Shown here in pieces: positions 55,019 to 63,301 of a stretch of DNA of 64,000 nucleotides. The DNA is taken from NCBI RefSeq assembly GCF_000971295.1, contig NZ_LANJ01000047.1, forward strand, positions 123,623 to 187,622, written 5' to 3'. This DNA comes from Devosia epidermidihirudinis (GTDB taxonomy: Bacteria > Pseudomonadota > Alphaproteobacteria > Rhizobiales > Devosiaceae). Each line of letters opens with the position of its first letter. Position 1 is the stretch's first letter. The notes beneath the pieces are model-generated. The model saw nothing but the letters and a program-made list of their open reading frames with translations, had not been told where the DNA came from and did no database searches. Both the position numbers and the translations under genes were made by a program.

Positions 55019-55845
55019 CCACAAACGCCTTTGTTATTGGTCACCCGATCAATCATTCCCGCTCCCCCCTCATTCATGGCACCTGGCTGGCCGAACACGG
55101 CATCGATGGCACCTATAATGCCATCGATGTGGCACCCGGGGATTTGTCGGCTTTTTTTGAGCGGTTGCGCGCTGGGGAATTTGCCGGCGGCAATGTCACC
55201 ATTCCGCACAAAGAAGCGGTGTTTGCGCTGTGCGACAGCGTAGATCCGCTGGCCCGCACCATTGGTGCGGTCAATACGCTGGTGACGCAGGACGGCAAGG
55301 TGCACGGCACCAATACCGATTATCTGGGGTTTCTGGGCAATCTTGATGCCGGGGCACCGGGCTGGTCCGATGCGCTCGAACACGCCGTGGTGCTGGGCGC
55401 CGGTGGGGCCGCCCGCGCCATCCTCGTGGCGCTGCAAAGCCGTGGGGTGAAGCATATTCACCTGTTCAATCGCACGTTGGAAACGGCACAACGCCTGGCC
55501 GCAGAGCTGGGCAATGGCGTCACAGCGCATGGTTTTGCCGAGTTTTCCGAAATCGCACCCCGCACCAGACTGGTGGTGAATACCAGTTCGGTCGGTATGC
55601 ACGGCACGCGGTTCGACAATCTGGATTTGGCATTGCTGCCCGACACCGCTGTTGTCACCGATATCGTTTATGTGCCGCTGGAAACGCCACTCCTGGCGGA
55701 TGCCAAGGCGCTGGGCCTCAAGACCGTGGATGGTCTGGGCATGTTGCTGCATCAGGCCGTGCCGGGCTTTGAGGCCTGGTTTGGCGTGCGGCCTCGTGTG
55801 ACTACCGACTTGCGAGCGCGCATCGAAGCCACGCTGGATCACTGA
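55015..55845 (+). CDS. aroE: Shikimate dehydrogenase
   Basis: AroE reduces 3-dehydroshikimate with NADPH in aromatic synthesis. The 276-residue protein has the substrate region PINHSRSPLIHGTWL, catalytic lysine in NVTIPHKEAVF near residue 65, the Rossmann motif VLGAGGAARAILVAL near 128 and TDIVYVPLETPLL. It starts with GTG overlapping the maf stop by four bases. Confidence 0.95.
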   Translation: MTTNAFVIGHPINHSRSPLIHGTWLAEHGIDGTYNAIDVAPGDLSAFFERLRAGEFAGGNVTIPHKEAVFALCDSVDPLARTIGAVNTLVTQDGKVHGTNTDYLGFLGNLDAGAPGWSDALEHAVVLGAGGAARAILVALQSRGVKHIHLFNRTLETAQRLAAELGNGVTAHGFAEFSEIAPRTRLVVNTSSVGMHGTRFDNLDLALLPDTAVVTDIVYVPLETPLLADAKALGLKTVDGLGMLLHQAVPGFEAWFGVRPRVTTDLRARIEATLDH

Positions 55846-55847
55846 TC

Positions 55848-56444
55848 ATGTGGCGGATTGGCATTACCGGCTCCATCGCTACGGGCAAATCCACCCTGCT
55901 CAAAGCCTTTGCCGATCTTGGTGTGCCCACCATTTCCGCTGACACGATTGTTGCCGAGCTCTATGCCGGGGACGCTGTTGCCCCTGTCGAGGCATTGTTT
56001 CCCGGGGTCGCCAGCAATGGCGTGATTGACCGCCAGAAACTCTCGGCGCGCCTGGCGGCCGATCCGGCCGGGTTCAAGCCGCTTGAGGCGGTGGTGCATC
56101 CCCTGGTGCGGGCTGCGATTGCCGATTTCATGGATAGCGCCGAGCGCGGCGGCGCGGCTTTGGCCGTAGTTGAAGTCCCACTCCTCTTTGAAAGTGGCCA
56201 TGACTATGGCTTTGACGCCATCGCGGTGAGCTGGGTCGATCCGGCCATCCAGCGCCAACGGGCCCTCGCCCGGCCCGGCATGACCGTGGATAAGCTGGAC
56301 GCCATCCTTGCCCGCCAGCTGCCGCAGGCCGAAAAGAAGGATCGCGCCACCTATGTGTTCGACACCAGCCTGCCGGTCACCACGATCGAGGAGATGGTCG
56401 CCGCATTGGTCGCTGGGATCCGAGCCAGAGGGCCAGAACAATGA
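55848..56444 (+). CDS. coaE: Dephospho-CoA kinase
   Basis: CoaE adds the 3' phosphate to make coenzyme A. The 198-residue P-loop kinase has GITGSIATGKSTLLKAF near residue 4, ISADTIVAELY near 31 and VEVPLLFESGHDYGFDAI near 108. Length is normal. It follows aroE by two bases and overlaps dnaQ by four. Confidence 0.95.
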   Translation: MWRIGITGSIATGKSTLLKAFADLGVPTISADTIVAELYAGDAVAPVEALFPGVASNGVIDRQKLSARLAADPAGFKPLEAVVHPLVRAAIADFMDSAERGGAALAVVEVPLLFESGHDYGFDAIAVSWVDPAIQRQRALARPGMTVDKLDAILARQLPQAEKKDRATYVFDTSLPVTTIEEMVAALVAGIRARGPEQ

Positions 56445-57172
56445 ACCGCGAGATTGTGCTCGATACCGAAACTACCGGTTTGTCGCCCCAGCAGGGTGAT
56501 CGTCTGGTCGAAATCGGCTGCGTCGAGCTGATCAACCACATTCCCTCGGGCAAAAACTACCATATCTATATCAACCCGCAGCGGTCGATGCCGGAAGAGG
56601 CGTTCCGGGTGCATGGGCTGAGCGAGGAATTCCTCTCCGACAAGCCGCTGTTTGCCGCCATTGCGGGGGAATTCCGCGATTTCATTGGCGATGCCACGCT
56701 GGTCATCCACAATGCGCCGTTCGATATGGGCTTTCTCAATGCCGAGCTGGAAAAAGCTGGCCAGGGCCGGCTGACCAATACGGTGATCGACACGGTGATG
56801 CTGGCGCGCCAGAAGCATCCCGGGGCCCGGGTTAGCCTCGATGCACTCTGCAAGCACTATGGCATCGACAATTCCCGCCGCACTCTGCACGGGGCGCTGC
56901 TCGATAGCGAAATCCTGGCCGAGGTCTATCTTGAATTGCTCGGCGGCAAGCAGGTGAGCCTGGCATTGATCGCGGAAAGCACCGTATCGGGCGCCGATGG
57001 CATTGCTGCGCAGGCGATTGCCGCCAGGCGACCAATTGCCCTGCCCTCGCGCATTTCGGCGGCTGAGCGCGAGGCGCATGCTGCGCTGGTTGCCGCCATG
57101 GGGGCCGATGCGATCTGGGCTCAATACGAGACCGAGCTGACCACCGTGCAACAAAAAAACCCCGGACGTTGA
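56441..57172 (+). CDS. dnaQ: DNA polymerase III epsilon (proofreading) subunit
   Basis: DnaQ is the 3'-5' exonuclease of the replicase. The 243-residue protein has ExoI LDTETTGLSPQQGDRLVEIG, ExoII VIHNAPFDMGFLNAEL near residue 90 and ExoIII HGALLDSEILAEVYLEL near 150. The C-terminal part should bind the alpha subunit. Its stop codon lies in the loop of the terminator shared with secB. Confidence 0.96.
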   Translation: MNREIVLDTETTGLSPQQGDRLVEIGCVELINHIPSGKNYHIYINPQRSMPEEAFRVHGLSEEFLSDKPLFAAIAGEFRDFIGDATLVIHNAPFDMGFLNAELEKAGQGRLTNTVIDTVMLARQKHPGARVSLDALCKHYGIDNSRRTLHGALLDSEILAEVYLELLGGKQVSLALIAESTVSGADGIAAQAIAARRPIALPSRISAAEREAHAALVAAMGADAIWAQYETELTTVQQKNPGR

Positions 57173-57186
57173 TCCGGGGTCTTTCG
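57160..57186. terminator. Bidirectional terminator between dnaQ and secB
   Basis: CCCCGGA (57,160-57,166) pairs perfectly with TCCGGGG (57,173-57,179) around CGTTGA, with the dnaQ stop codon in the loop. On the minus strand the stem is followed by seven T, making it the secB terminator. On the plus strand the weaker TCTTTC follows. Confidence 0.88.
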
Positions 57187-57205
57187 AATGCTTCTGGCTG
57201 AACGC

Positions 57206-57724
57206 TTAGTTCGGCTTGTCGGTATCGACTGCGTCAGTGGCTGCCGGAGCGGCCTGCTTGGCGGCGAGCGCGGCCAGGTTCTGACGATAGATGGTGGCGA
57301 AATCCACGGGCTCCATCATCAGTGGCGGGAAGCCGCCCTGCTGGGTGACGCTGGCGAGAACCTGACGCGCAAATGGGAAAATCAGGCGTGGGCATTCGAT
57401 CATCAGCAGCTGGCTCATCTGAGCCTCTGGCACGTTCTTGAGACGGAACACGCCGCCATAGACCAGCTCGACATTGAACAGCAGAGCCTGTTCGCGATTG
57501 GCCTTGGCATTGAGGGTGAGCTCGACGGCGAAGATGTCGTCAGCCTGCTTCTTGACGGCCACGGAAATGGACACGTTGAACGCCGGGTTGCCGCCGCCTG
57601 ACATGATCGAGCCTGGTGCACCGGGATTCTCGAACGAGAGATCGCGGATATACTGGCCCACCATGTTCATTGACGGCAGATTGTTTGCCTGGGGTGCAGC
57701 ACCGCCCTGGGTTTCGTCAGCCAT
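57206..57724 (-). CDS. secB: Protein-export chaperone SecB
   Basis: SecB keeps precursors unfolded for SecA. The 172-residue protein has the family core MNMVGQYIRDLSFENPGAP, ISVAVKKQADDIFAVEL and CPRLIFPFARQVLASVTQQGGFPPLMMEPVDF. ATG 57,724 with AAAGGACC upstream is clear; the long in-frame extension is not conserved. It lies 33 bases from dnaQ in convergent orientation. Confidence 0.97.
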   Translation of the reverse strand: MADETQGGAAPQANNLPSMNMVGQYIRDLSFENPGAPGSIMSGGGNPAFNVSISVAVKKQADDIFAVELTLNAKANREQALLFNVELVYGGVFRLKNVPEAQMSQLLMIECPRLIFPFARQVLASVTQQGGFPPLMMEPVDFATIYRQNLAALAAKQAAPAATDAVDTDKPN

Positions 57725-57794
57725 TTTCTGGTCCTTTGCCGGAAATATTGTTGGGCGCTGGGCTACCATCTTTGCTGGCGGCCCACAAGCGCGC

Positions 57795-58253
57795 CTAGTC
57801 TTTCGGACGATAGTCGTCCTGATCGAGATCGATGGTGCCCTGCCCCCGGATCGCCGGGTCGTTGTCACTGCGATAGGACGAGTACTGGGCGCTATTGACC
57901 ACGGTCACGCGGCTGGCGAGCCCGCCATAAATCCACGACCGGACCGGTGGCAACAGCAGTAGGAGCCCCAGAAAACTTGTGAAAAAGCCCGGCAGGATCA
58001 GCAGCAACCCAGCCAGACCCATCATCATGGTATCGGCGATGGCCTTGGCCGGCAGACGCCCGGCTGCGACATTGCCGCGCAACTGATTGATGACGCTCAC
58101 CCCCTGCAGGCGCAGCACCATGCTGCCCACGATTGTCGAGGCGATGACCAGCGCCAAGGTTGGAAACAGGCCAATTGTCTGGCCCACCTTGATGAACAGG
58201 GCGATCTCCACAATGGGCAGCAGGATCACCCCGAATGCAAAATAGCGTGCCAA
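57795..58253 (-). CDS. fxsA: FxsA family membrane protein
   Basis: FxsA proteins are small inner-membrane proteins of unclear role; E. coli FxsA reduces exclusion of T7 by F plasmids. The 152-residue product has four hydrophobic segments (GVILLPIVEIALFIKV, TLALVIASTIVGSMVL, MMGLAGLLLILPGFFTSFLGLLLLL) and a polar acidic tail. I chose a TTG start at 58,253 because AAGGAA lies nine bases upstream and the conserved domain begins here. It is divergent from the Tim44 gene. Confidence 0.88.
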   Translation of the reverse strand: MARYFAFGVILLPIVEIALFIKVGQTIGLFPTLALVIASTIVGSMVLRLQGVSVINQLRGNVAAGRLPAKAIADTMMMGLAGLLLILPGFFTSFLGLLLLLPPVRSWIYGGLASRVTVVNSAQYSSYRSDNDPAIRGQGTIDLDQDDYRPKD

Positions 58254-58411
58254 GGTCTTGGTTTCCTTCCGGGTTGGCAGCAGCAAAAACACAACTCGCC
58301 CCAACGTGAACTGGTTTTGGGGTAAGGCTTTCCCTATATATAGGTCAAATTCAGCGCTCAGCGAGCGTCTCCAGCGTCTTTTCGGACGCCCTCTGCAAGG
58401 TGCCACGCCCC

Positions 58412-59119
58412 ATGGAAGACTTCTTCGACCTGCCGACCCTCATCGTCATCGCCGTCGCGGTGTTCGTCCTGTTTCGCCTGCGCTCAGTTCTGGGCACCCG
58501 TACCGGCAATGAGCGGCCGCCTGTCGAACGCAGCAAACCCGCTGCGGCCAATGAAGATACCGTCGTGCCGCTGCGCCCCACCGGCGCCGGCAATCCCGAG
58601 CTTGACGACGAGCGTCGCAGCCGCAAGCTCGAGGCCGAGATCGAACAGTTTGCCAAGGGCAATCCCGAGCTGGCGGCAGGCTTCAAGGAAGTGGCCGAGG
58701 CTGATCCGACCTTTACCCCGAAGTCCTTCCTCGATGGCGCCAAGCAGGCCTATGAAATGATCGTGACGGCTTTTGCCTCCGGCGATCGCGTCACCCTCAA
58801 GAATCTCCTGGAAAAAGACGTGTTTGACGGCTTCCAGCGCGCCATTGCGGACCGTGAGGCGGCTGGCCAGAAAGTTGACTTCACCTTTGTTGGCCTGCCA
58901 AAGATCGAATTCTCCGAGGCCGAATACGACAAGAAGAACGTCAACCTGACCGTGCGCTTCCATGCAGAGGTGGTTTCAGCCACCCGCGACAAGGATGGCA
59001 ATCTGATCGACGGCAATGCCGATCAGGTGCAGACCATCGCCGATGAATGGACCTTTGCGCGCAATCCCAAGTCGCGCGATCCGAACTGGAAAGTCGTCAC
59101 CACAAGCCAGCTCGACTGA
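58412..59119 (+). CDS. Tim44/TimA domain protein
   Basis: A 235-residue protein with an N-terminal membrane anchor (LPTLIVIAVAVFVLFRL), an Arg/Pro-rich linker and a C-terminal Tim44-like domain (FAKGNPELAAGFKEVAEADP, FLDGAKQAYEMIVTAFASGD, VTSQLD-like ending). In alphaproteobacteria this family, relatives of mitochondrial Tim44, is membrane associated, but its role is unsettled. ATG 58,412 is chosen. The gene order secB-fxsA-tim44 is typical of Rhizobiales. Confidence 0.88.
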   Translation: MEDFFDLPTLIVIAVAVFVLFRLRSVLGTRTGNERPPVERSKPAAANEDTVVPLRPTGAGNPELDDERRSRKLEAEIEQFAKGNPELAAGFKEVAEADPTFTPKSFLDGAKQAYEMIVTAFASGDRVTLKNLLEKDVFDGFQRAIADREAAGQKVDFTFVGLPKIEFSEAEYDKKNVNLTVRFHAEVVSATRDKDGNLIDGNADQVQTIADEWTFARNPKSRDPNWKVVTTSQLD

Positions 59120-59147
59120 TCCCCTTAGGCAGGCGCGTCTCATTGCC

Positions 59148-59735
59148 ATGTCCAAGCGTGACTCAAAGCGCCTGCCACACGATTTCCACCTGTGGACGGC
59201 CGTCGCCTCGACGGTCGATCCGCTGCGTCGGAAGGGCCTGCTAAAACTCAGCACAGGCCCACTGCCCCTGCCGGTTGAAGAGGCGCCGCCTGTGGCGCCC
59301 ACCAAGGCTCCGCCCAAGCGCAAGCCCCCGCGCCAACCATTCCTTGCCCCCTATCAGGCGCCCCTGCCGACAACGTCGGTACCCGACAAGGCCGTTGATC
59401 CGGCGATCCGCAAGAAGGTTGGTCGTGGCCGCATCGAGATTGATGCGCGGATTGATCTGCATGGCATGACGCAGAACGAGGCACGCGCCTCGCTGCACCA
59501 TTTTGTGCACGCCCGCTTTGCCCGGGGTGACCGGACCGTGCTGGTGATTACCGGCAAGGGCATCAAAACCGACAATGACTATATGGCGGCGATGAGCCAG
59601 CGCGGCGTGCTGCGCACCATGCTGCCGATCTGGCTGAGTGAGCCCAGTCTGTCGCCAATGGTATCGGGCTGGAGCGTGGCGGCACGCGGCCATGGTGGCG
59701 AGGGGGCGTGGTATGTGCGCCTGCGCCGAGCATGA
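59148..59735 (+). CDS. Smr/MutS2 domain endonuclease-like protein
   Basis: A 195-residue protein with a Pro-rich linker (residues 40-80) and a C-terminal Smr domain: IDARIDLHGMTQNEARASLHHF near residue 105 and VLVITGKGIK near 138, ending GHGGEGAWYVRLRR. Smr domains can nick DNA or RNA. It lies 28 bases after the Tim44 gene; in many relatives mltA intervenes, but there is no room for it here. The XRE gene overlaps its stop by four bases. Confidence 0.9.
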   Translation: MSKRDSKRLPHDFHLWTAVASTVDPLRRKGLLKLSTGPLPLPVEEAPPVAPTKAPPKRKPPRQPFLAPYQAPLPTTSVPDKAVDPAIRKKVGRGRIEIDARIDLHGMTQNEARASLHHFVHARFARGDRTVLVITGKGIKTDNDYMAAMSQRGVLRTMLPIWLSEPSLSPMVSGWSVAARGHGGEGAWYVRLRRA

Positions 59736-60100
59736 CCCCGCTTGGCGCCAAGATCCGGGCCCTGCGTGAGGAACGCGGCATTTCGCTCAAGGAAATGGCA
59801 GCGGCGCTCAATGTATCGAGTGCTTACTTGTCGGCGCTTGAGCATGGTCGCCGCGGCGTGCCGACCGGTTTTCTGCTGCACCGCATGATCGCGTTTTTCA
59901 ACGTGATCTGGGATGAGGCCGAGGAGTTGCAGCGCCTGGCTGAGGTGAGCGACCCCAAGGTGACGATCGATACCGGCGGTCTCGTACCCGAGGCGACCGA
60001 GCTGACCAATCGGCTGGCTGCCGATATCGGCAAACTCGATGTCGAGGATCTGCAGTTTTTACGCGATGAGCTGGTGCGGCGGTCGGGGAAGAAGCGGTAG
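59732..60100 (+). CDS. XRE family helix-turn-helix regulator
   Basis: A 122-residue cytoplasmic protein with a helix-turn-helix at the N terminus: KIRALREERGISLKEMAAALNVSSAYLSALEHGRRGVPT, followed by a helical domain. It is coupled to the Smr gene by an ATGA overlap. An XRE protein after Smr is common in Rhizobiales, as I recall. The target is unknown; autoregulation is possible. Confidence 0.88.
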   Translation: MTPLGAKIRALREERGISLKEMAAALNVSSAYLSALEHGRRGVPTGFLLHRMIAFFNVIWDEAEELQRLAEVSDPKVTIDTGGLVPEATELTNRLAADIGKLDVEDLQFLRDELVRRSGKKR

Positions 60101-60127
60101 CTCGGTCCCAACGTTGAACCCCTCACC

Positions 60128-60165
60128 CGCCCCTTTGGGGCGACCTCTCCCCTCAGGGGAGAGGT
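60128..60165. repeat. Dispersed palindromic repeat, family B
   Basis: Two hairpins: CGCCCC/GGGGCG around TTT (60,128-60,142), and ACCTCTCCCCT/AGGGGAGAGGT around a single C (60,143-60,165). The second has the same single-C centre as the copy at 8.8 kb. It lies between the XRE gene and hslU. Confidence 0.7.
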
Positions 60166-60197
60166 GATCGCGGGCCCCTGCTCTATCCTTCTCTCCC

Positions 60198-60277
60198 GTC
60201 ATTGCCCGGCTTGTCCGGGCAATCCATGCCTTCGCACAGAAGCAAGATGGACCACCGGGACGAGCCCGGTGGTGACG
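60198..60277. repeat. Dispersed palindromic repeat, family A
   Basis: GTCATTGCCCGGCTTGTCCG continuing to GGCAATCCA (60,198-60,226), about 20 bases, then ATGGACCACCGGGACGAGCC continuing to GGTGGTGACG (60,247-60,277). Same order and spacing as the 3.4 kb copy. It sits just beyond the hslU stop, between convergent genes. Confidence 0.78.
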
Positions 60278-60306
60278 ATGGAGGGAGGGTGTTTGCCTCA
60301 GCGGAC

Positions 60307-61617
60307 CTAGAGCACGAACTTGCTGAGGTCGACGTCCTTGGCCAGCACGCCGACTTTTTCTGCGACGAAGGCGGCGTTGATGGTGATGGTTTGGCCCTGC
60401 TTGTCAGGGGCCTCGAAGCTGATGTCTTCGACGAGGCGTTCCATCACGGTCTGCAGGCGTCGTGCGCCGATATTTTCGACGGAATCGTTGACCTTGACCG
60501 CCGCGTCGGCGATGGCCTCGATGGCGTCCTGGGTGAAGTCGAGCGTCACCCCTTCCGTGCCCATCAGCGCCACGTACTGCTTGATCAGGCTCGCCTCGGT
60601 GTCGTTGAGGATGCGGATGAAATCCTCGCGTGTCAGCGCCTTGAGCTCGACCCGGATCGGCAGGCGACCCTGCAATTCGGGCAGCAGGTCGCTGGGCTTG
60701 CTGACATGGAAAGCGCCTGACGCGATGAACAGGATATGGTCGGTTTTGACCGGGCCATATTTGGTCGCGACGGTGGTGCCTTCGATCAGCGGCAGCAGAT
60801 CGCGCTGCACGCCTTCGCGCGATGGACCGCCCGATGCACCGCCTTCGCGATGAGCCACCTTGTCGATCTCGTCGATGAAGACGATGCCGTGGTTTTCCAC
60901 CAGCTCGATGGCTTCGCTCTTGAGCTGTTCCTGATCGAGCAGCTTGTCGGCTTCCTCGGCGATCAGGGGCTCATAGGCGTCCTTGACCTTGATCTTGCGT
61001 TTGACGCCGCGTCCGCCCATGGCCGATTTGAACATGTCGGAGAGGTTGATCATGCCAATGCCGCCATTGGGCATGCCGGGAACCTCAAAGCCGCCCGTAT
61101 TGCTCGAGGGCGTCATTTCGATCTCGATCTCGCTGTCATCGAGTTCGTTATTGCGCAGCTTTTTGCGGAACGAGTCGCGGGTCGATGGCGTCGCAGAGGT
61201 GCCGACCAGCGCGTCAAGCACGCGGTTTTCCGCGTTCTGATGGGCCTGCGCCTGAACATCGGCCCGGCGCTTGTCGCGCAAGACGGCAATGCCGGCTTCC
61301 ACGAGATCGCGGATGATCTGTTCAACGTCGCGGCCGACATAGCCCACTTCGGTGAACTTGGTGGCTTCAACCTTGATGAAGGGGGCCTGGGCGAGACGAG
61401 CCAGGCGGCGCGAAATCTCGGTCTTGCCGACGCCGGTTGGCCCGATCATCAGGATATTTTTCGGCGTCACTTCGCGGCGCAGTTCGGGGGAGAGCTGCTG
61501 GCGACGCCAGCGATTGCGCAGGGCGACGGCGACGGCGCGCTTGGCGTCGTTCTGACCGACGATGTTGCGATCCAGTTCGCTGACGATCTCGCGGGGGGAG
61601 AAATTGGTTTCACTCAT
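60307..61617 (-). CDS. hslU: HslU ATPase subunit of the HslVU protease
   Basis: HslU (ClpY) unfolds substrates for the HslV peptidase. The 436-residue AAA+ protein has SPREIVSELDRNIVGQ at its N terminus, Walker A MIGPTGVGKTEISRRLA near residue 60, the central I domain, Walker B GIVFIDEIDKVAHR near 250 and the sensor regions. ATG 61,617 follows AGGAAAG. It overlaps the GNAT gene by eight bases. Confidence 0.97.
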   Translation of the reverse strand: MSETNFSPREIVSELDRNIVGQNDAKRAVAVALRNRWRRQQLSPELRREVTPKNILMIGPTGVGKTEISRRLARLAQAPFIKVEATKFTEVGYVGRDVEQIIRDLVEAGIAVLRDKRRADVQAQAHQNAENRVLDALVGTSATPSTRDSFRKKLRNNELDDSEIEIEMTPSSNTGGFEVPGMPNGGIGMINLSDMFKSAMGGRGVKRKIKVKDAYEPLIAEEADKLLDQEQLKSEAIELVENHGIVFIDEIDKVAHREGGASGGPSREGVQRDLLPLIEGTTVATKYGPVKTDHILFIASGAFHVSKPSDLLPELQGRLPIRVELKALTREDFIRILNDTEASLIKQYVALMGTEGVTLDFTQDAIEAIADAAVKVNDSVENIGARRLQTVMERLVEDISFEAPDKQGQTITINAAFVAEKVGVLAKDVDLSKFVL

Positions 61618-62134
61618 TTTCAGTCTGCTTTCCTGGTGCCTCATCAAAAAAGCGCACCATCAGGTGTTCGTCGACATAGCGACCGTTCACGGACATGTAG
61701 CGCGGGTCGGTGCCATAGATGGCAAAACCCGCCTTTTCGTAGAGCCGAAGGGCAGGCGCGTTGCGGCTCTCGACGCTCAGATGCAGCTGCAGCACTTCAG
61801 TTTTGGCGCGTTCGATAACGGCGTCGAGCAAGGCCATGGCGCAGCCGGTGCCGCGCATCTGGGGTTTGACATAGACCTGATACAGCCAGCCGCGATGGCC
61901 TTGCCGGTTCTGGCCGCGTTCATAGGCCATGATGCCCACCAGCTCGCCCTCGGGGGTGACCGCGCCGATAAAGACCAGCGCGTCGAGCAGGTCGGCCAGT
62001 TCGCGTGACGTGCGCTGCAGCAGATCCTCAGCGGTGCTGAAGAAAGCCGTCGGGTGATTGGTCAGCGCCTCGAGCCTAATGGCCCGATAGGCATCGACAT
62101 CAGCGCGTGTCAGCTGGCGGACGGCAAAGCTCAT
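61610..62134 (-). CDS. GNAT acetyltransferase between hslV and hslU
   Basis: A 174-residue GNAT protein: FAVRQLTRADVDAYRAIRLEALTNHPTAF at the N terminus, YVKPQMRGTGCAMALLDAVIERA with the acetyl-CoA loop near residue 95, and SVESRNAPALRLYEKAGFAIYG near 120. It overlaps hslV and hslU at either end, so all three are translated together. The nested position, shared with other Rhizobiales, hints at a proteolysis-linked role, but the acceptor is unknown. Confidence 0.87.
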   Translation of the reverse strand: MSFAVRQLTRADVDAYRAIRLEALTNHPTAFFSTAEDLLQRTSRELADLLDALVFIGAVTPEGELVGIMAYERGQNRQGHRGWLYQVYVKPQMRGTGCAMALLDAVIERAKTEVLQLHLSVESRNAPALRLYEKAGFAIYGTDPRYMSVNGRYVDEHLMVRFFDEAPGKQTENE

Positions 62135-62691
62135 GCGCCAAGCTCGATGGTTTCCAGCGTCACATTGCCATTGGTGTAGACGCAGATTTCCTCGGCGATC
62201 TTCATGGCGCGGCGGGCGATATCCTCGGCGTCGAGATCGGTCGCCTGATGTAGGGCCAAAGCGGCCGAATGGGCGTAATTGCCGCCCGAACCGATGGCGA
62301 TGACGCCATGATCGGGGGTAAGCACGTCGCCATTGCCGGTCAACACCAGGGTATCGGTCTTGTCAGCCACGATCATCATGGCTTCGAGCTTGCGCAGGTA
62401 CCGATCGGTGCGCCAGTCCTTGGCCAGTTCCACGGCGGCCCGCATCAACTGGTCGGGATATTGTTCGAGCTTGGCTTCGAGGCGCTCGAACAGGGTGAAA
62501 GCATCAGCGGTCGAGCCGGCAAAGCCGCCGATCACCTTGCCACCGGCCAGACGACGAACCTTCTTGGCGGTATGCTTCATCACGGTGGGGCCCATGGACA
62601 CCTGGCCATCGCCAGCCACCACGACCTTGTTGCCCTTGCGCACGGAGACGATCGTCGTCCCGTGCCACCCGGGGAAATTGTTATCACTCAT
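62131..62691 (-). CDS. hslV: HslV peptidase subunit
   Basis: HslV (ClpQ) is the proteasome-like peptidase chamber. The 186-residue product has the threonine nucleophile in GWHGTTIVSVRKGNKVVVAGDGQ; maturation requires removal of the residues before the threonine, so the short N-terminal propeptide is a little longer than in E. coli. GSGGNYAHSAALALHQ near residue 130 and EICVYTNGNV are family motifs. It is first in hslV-GNAT-hslU. Confidence 0.96.
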   Translation of the reverse strand: MSDNNFPGWHGTTIVSVRKGNKVVVAGDGQVSMGPTVMKHTAKKVRRLAGGKVIGGFAGSTADAFTLFERLEAKLEQYPDQLMRAAVELAKDWRTDRYLRKLEAMMIVADKTDTLVLTGNGDVLTPDHGVIAIGSGGNYAHSAALALHQATDLDAEDIARRAMKIAEEICVYTNGNVTLETIELGA

Positions 62692-62719
62692 AGGGAGGTA
62701 CTCCAGAACTGTTGAGTGA

Positions 62720-62747
62720 TATTTAGGAGCGCCGGGGGAGAATGCAA
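62720..62747 (-). promoter_or_regulatory. Candidate hslV promoter
   Basis: On the minus strand TTGCAT (62,747-62,742), a 16-base spacer and TAAATA (62,725-62,720) lie about 30 bases upstream of the hslV start, with a GGAG ribosome-binding site between. The CTTG-less -35 and CT-rich spacer do not clearly decide between housekeeping and RpoH (heat-shock) sigma factors. Confidence 0.4.
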
Positions 62748-63301
62748 CAGACGTGCCAGCGGGCCGGTTGTCGCGGAGACACCGGTTTTGCGATGAGCTG
62801 CAATGGCGAGACCGCAGTCTCGGGTTGTAGTGTGGTATGGTGAGGCCGTGATCTCGCCATCGCGCCGGGATTTTTCACACACGCATCGAGCAGCTGCCCT
62901 GTCGGGCGGGCTGGTGGTCAGCATCCATGCGGGAGAATGGCGACCCAAACTCCCCGGCAGTCCCCACGCCGCTCACTCGTCATGACCGCGCTCTGGCATG
63001 GGCAATGGGGGTGAGGATACGTGCGGTGTGGTGCCCGGGGATAAGTTTTTTTGCATTTCGTCTGTTGGGGGCGCGGGGCGCTCCACAAGCTCGATGTCGT
63101 TCCGGCCCCGGGTCGCTTCGCGCCCGAGGACAGGCTTCGGCCGGAATCCATACTGAAGATCATCCTGAAGCTGGATGGTGTGGCGGGCCACGGACCTGGA
63201 TCCCGGCCTGCGCCGGGATGACCCGGTGGTGGGGGCCAATAACGCTATCTTTATGCGTTTGCGCATAACTGCTAGAGCAAGCCGGAAACCGGAGAGAAGC
63301 C
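62748..63301. other. Long divergent gap between hslV and hisB
   Basis: These 550 bases hold no gene I can support. Contents: a palindromic repeat CCTGGATCCCGGCCTGCG continuing to CCGGGATGAC (63,195-63,223), and a perfect hairpin TTATGCG/CGCATAA around TTTG (63,251-63,268) shortly before the hisB start. A possible ancestral gene remnant may lie at 63,050-63,180, but no frame supports one. Confidence 0.45.
63251..63268 (+). promoter_or_regulatory. Hairpin upstream of hisB
   Basis: TTATGCG (63,251-63,257) pairs with CGCATAA (63,262-63,268) around TTTG, 33 bases before the hisB ATG. It may be an operator or a leader stem; no T run follows, so it is not a terminator. Confidence 0.35.
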
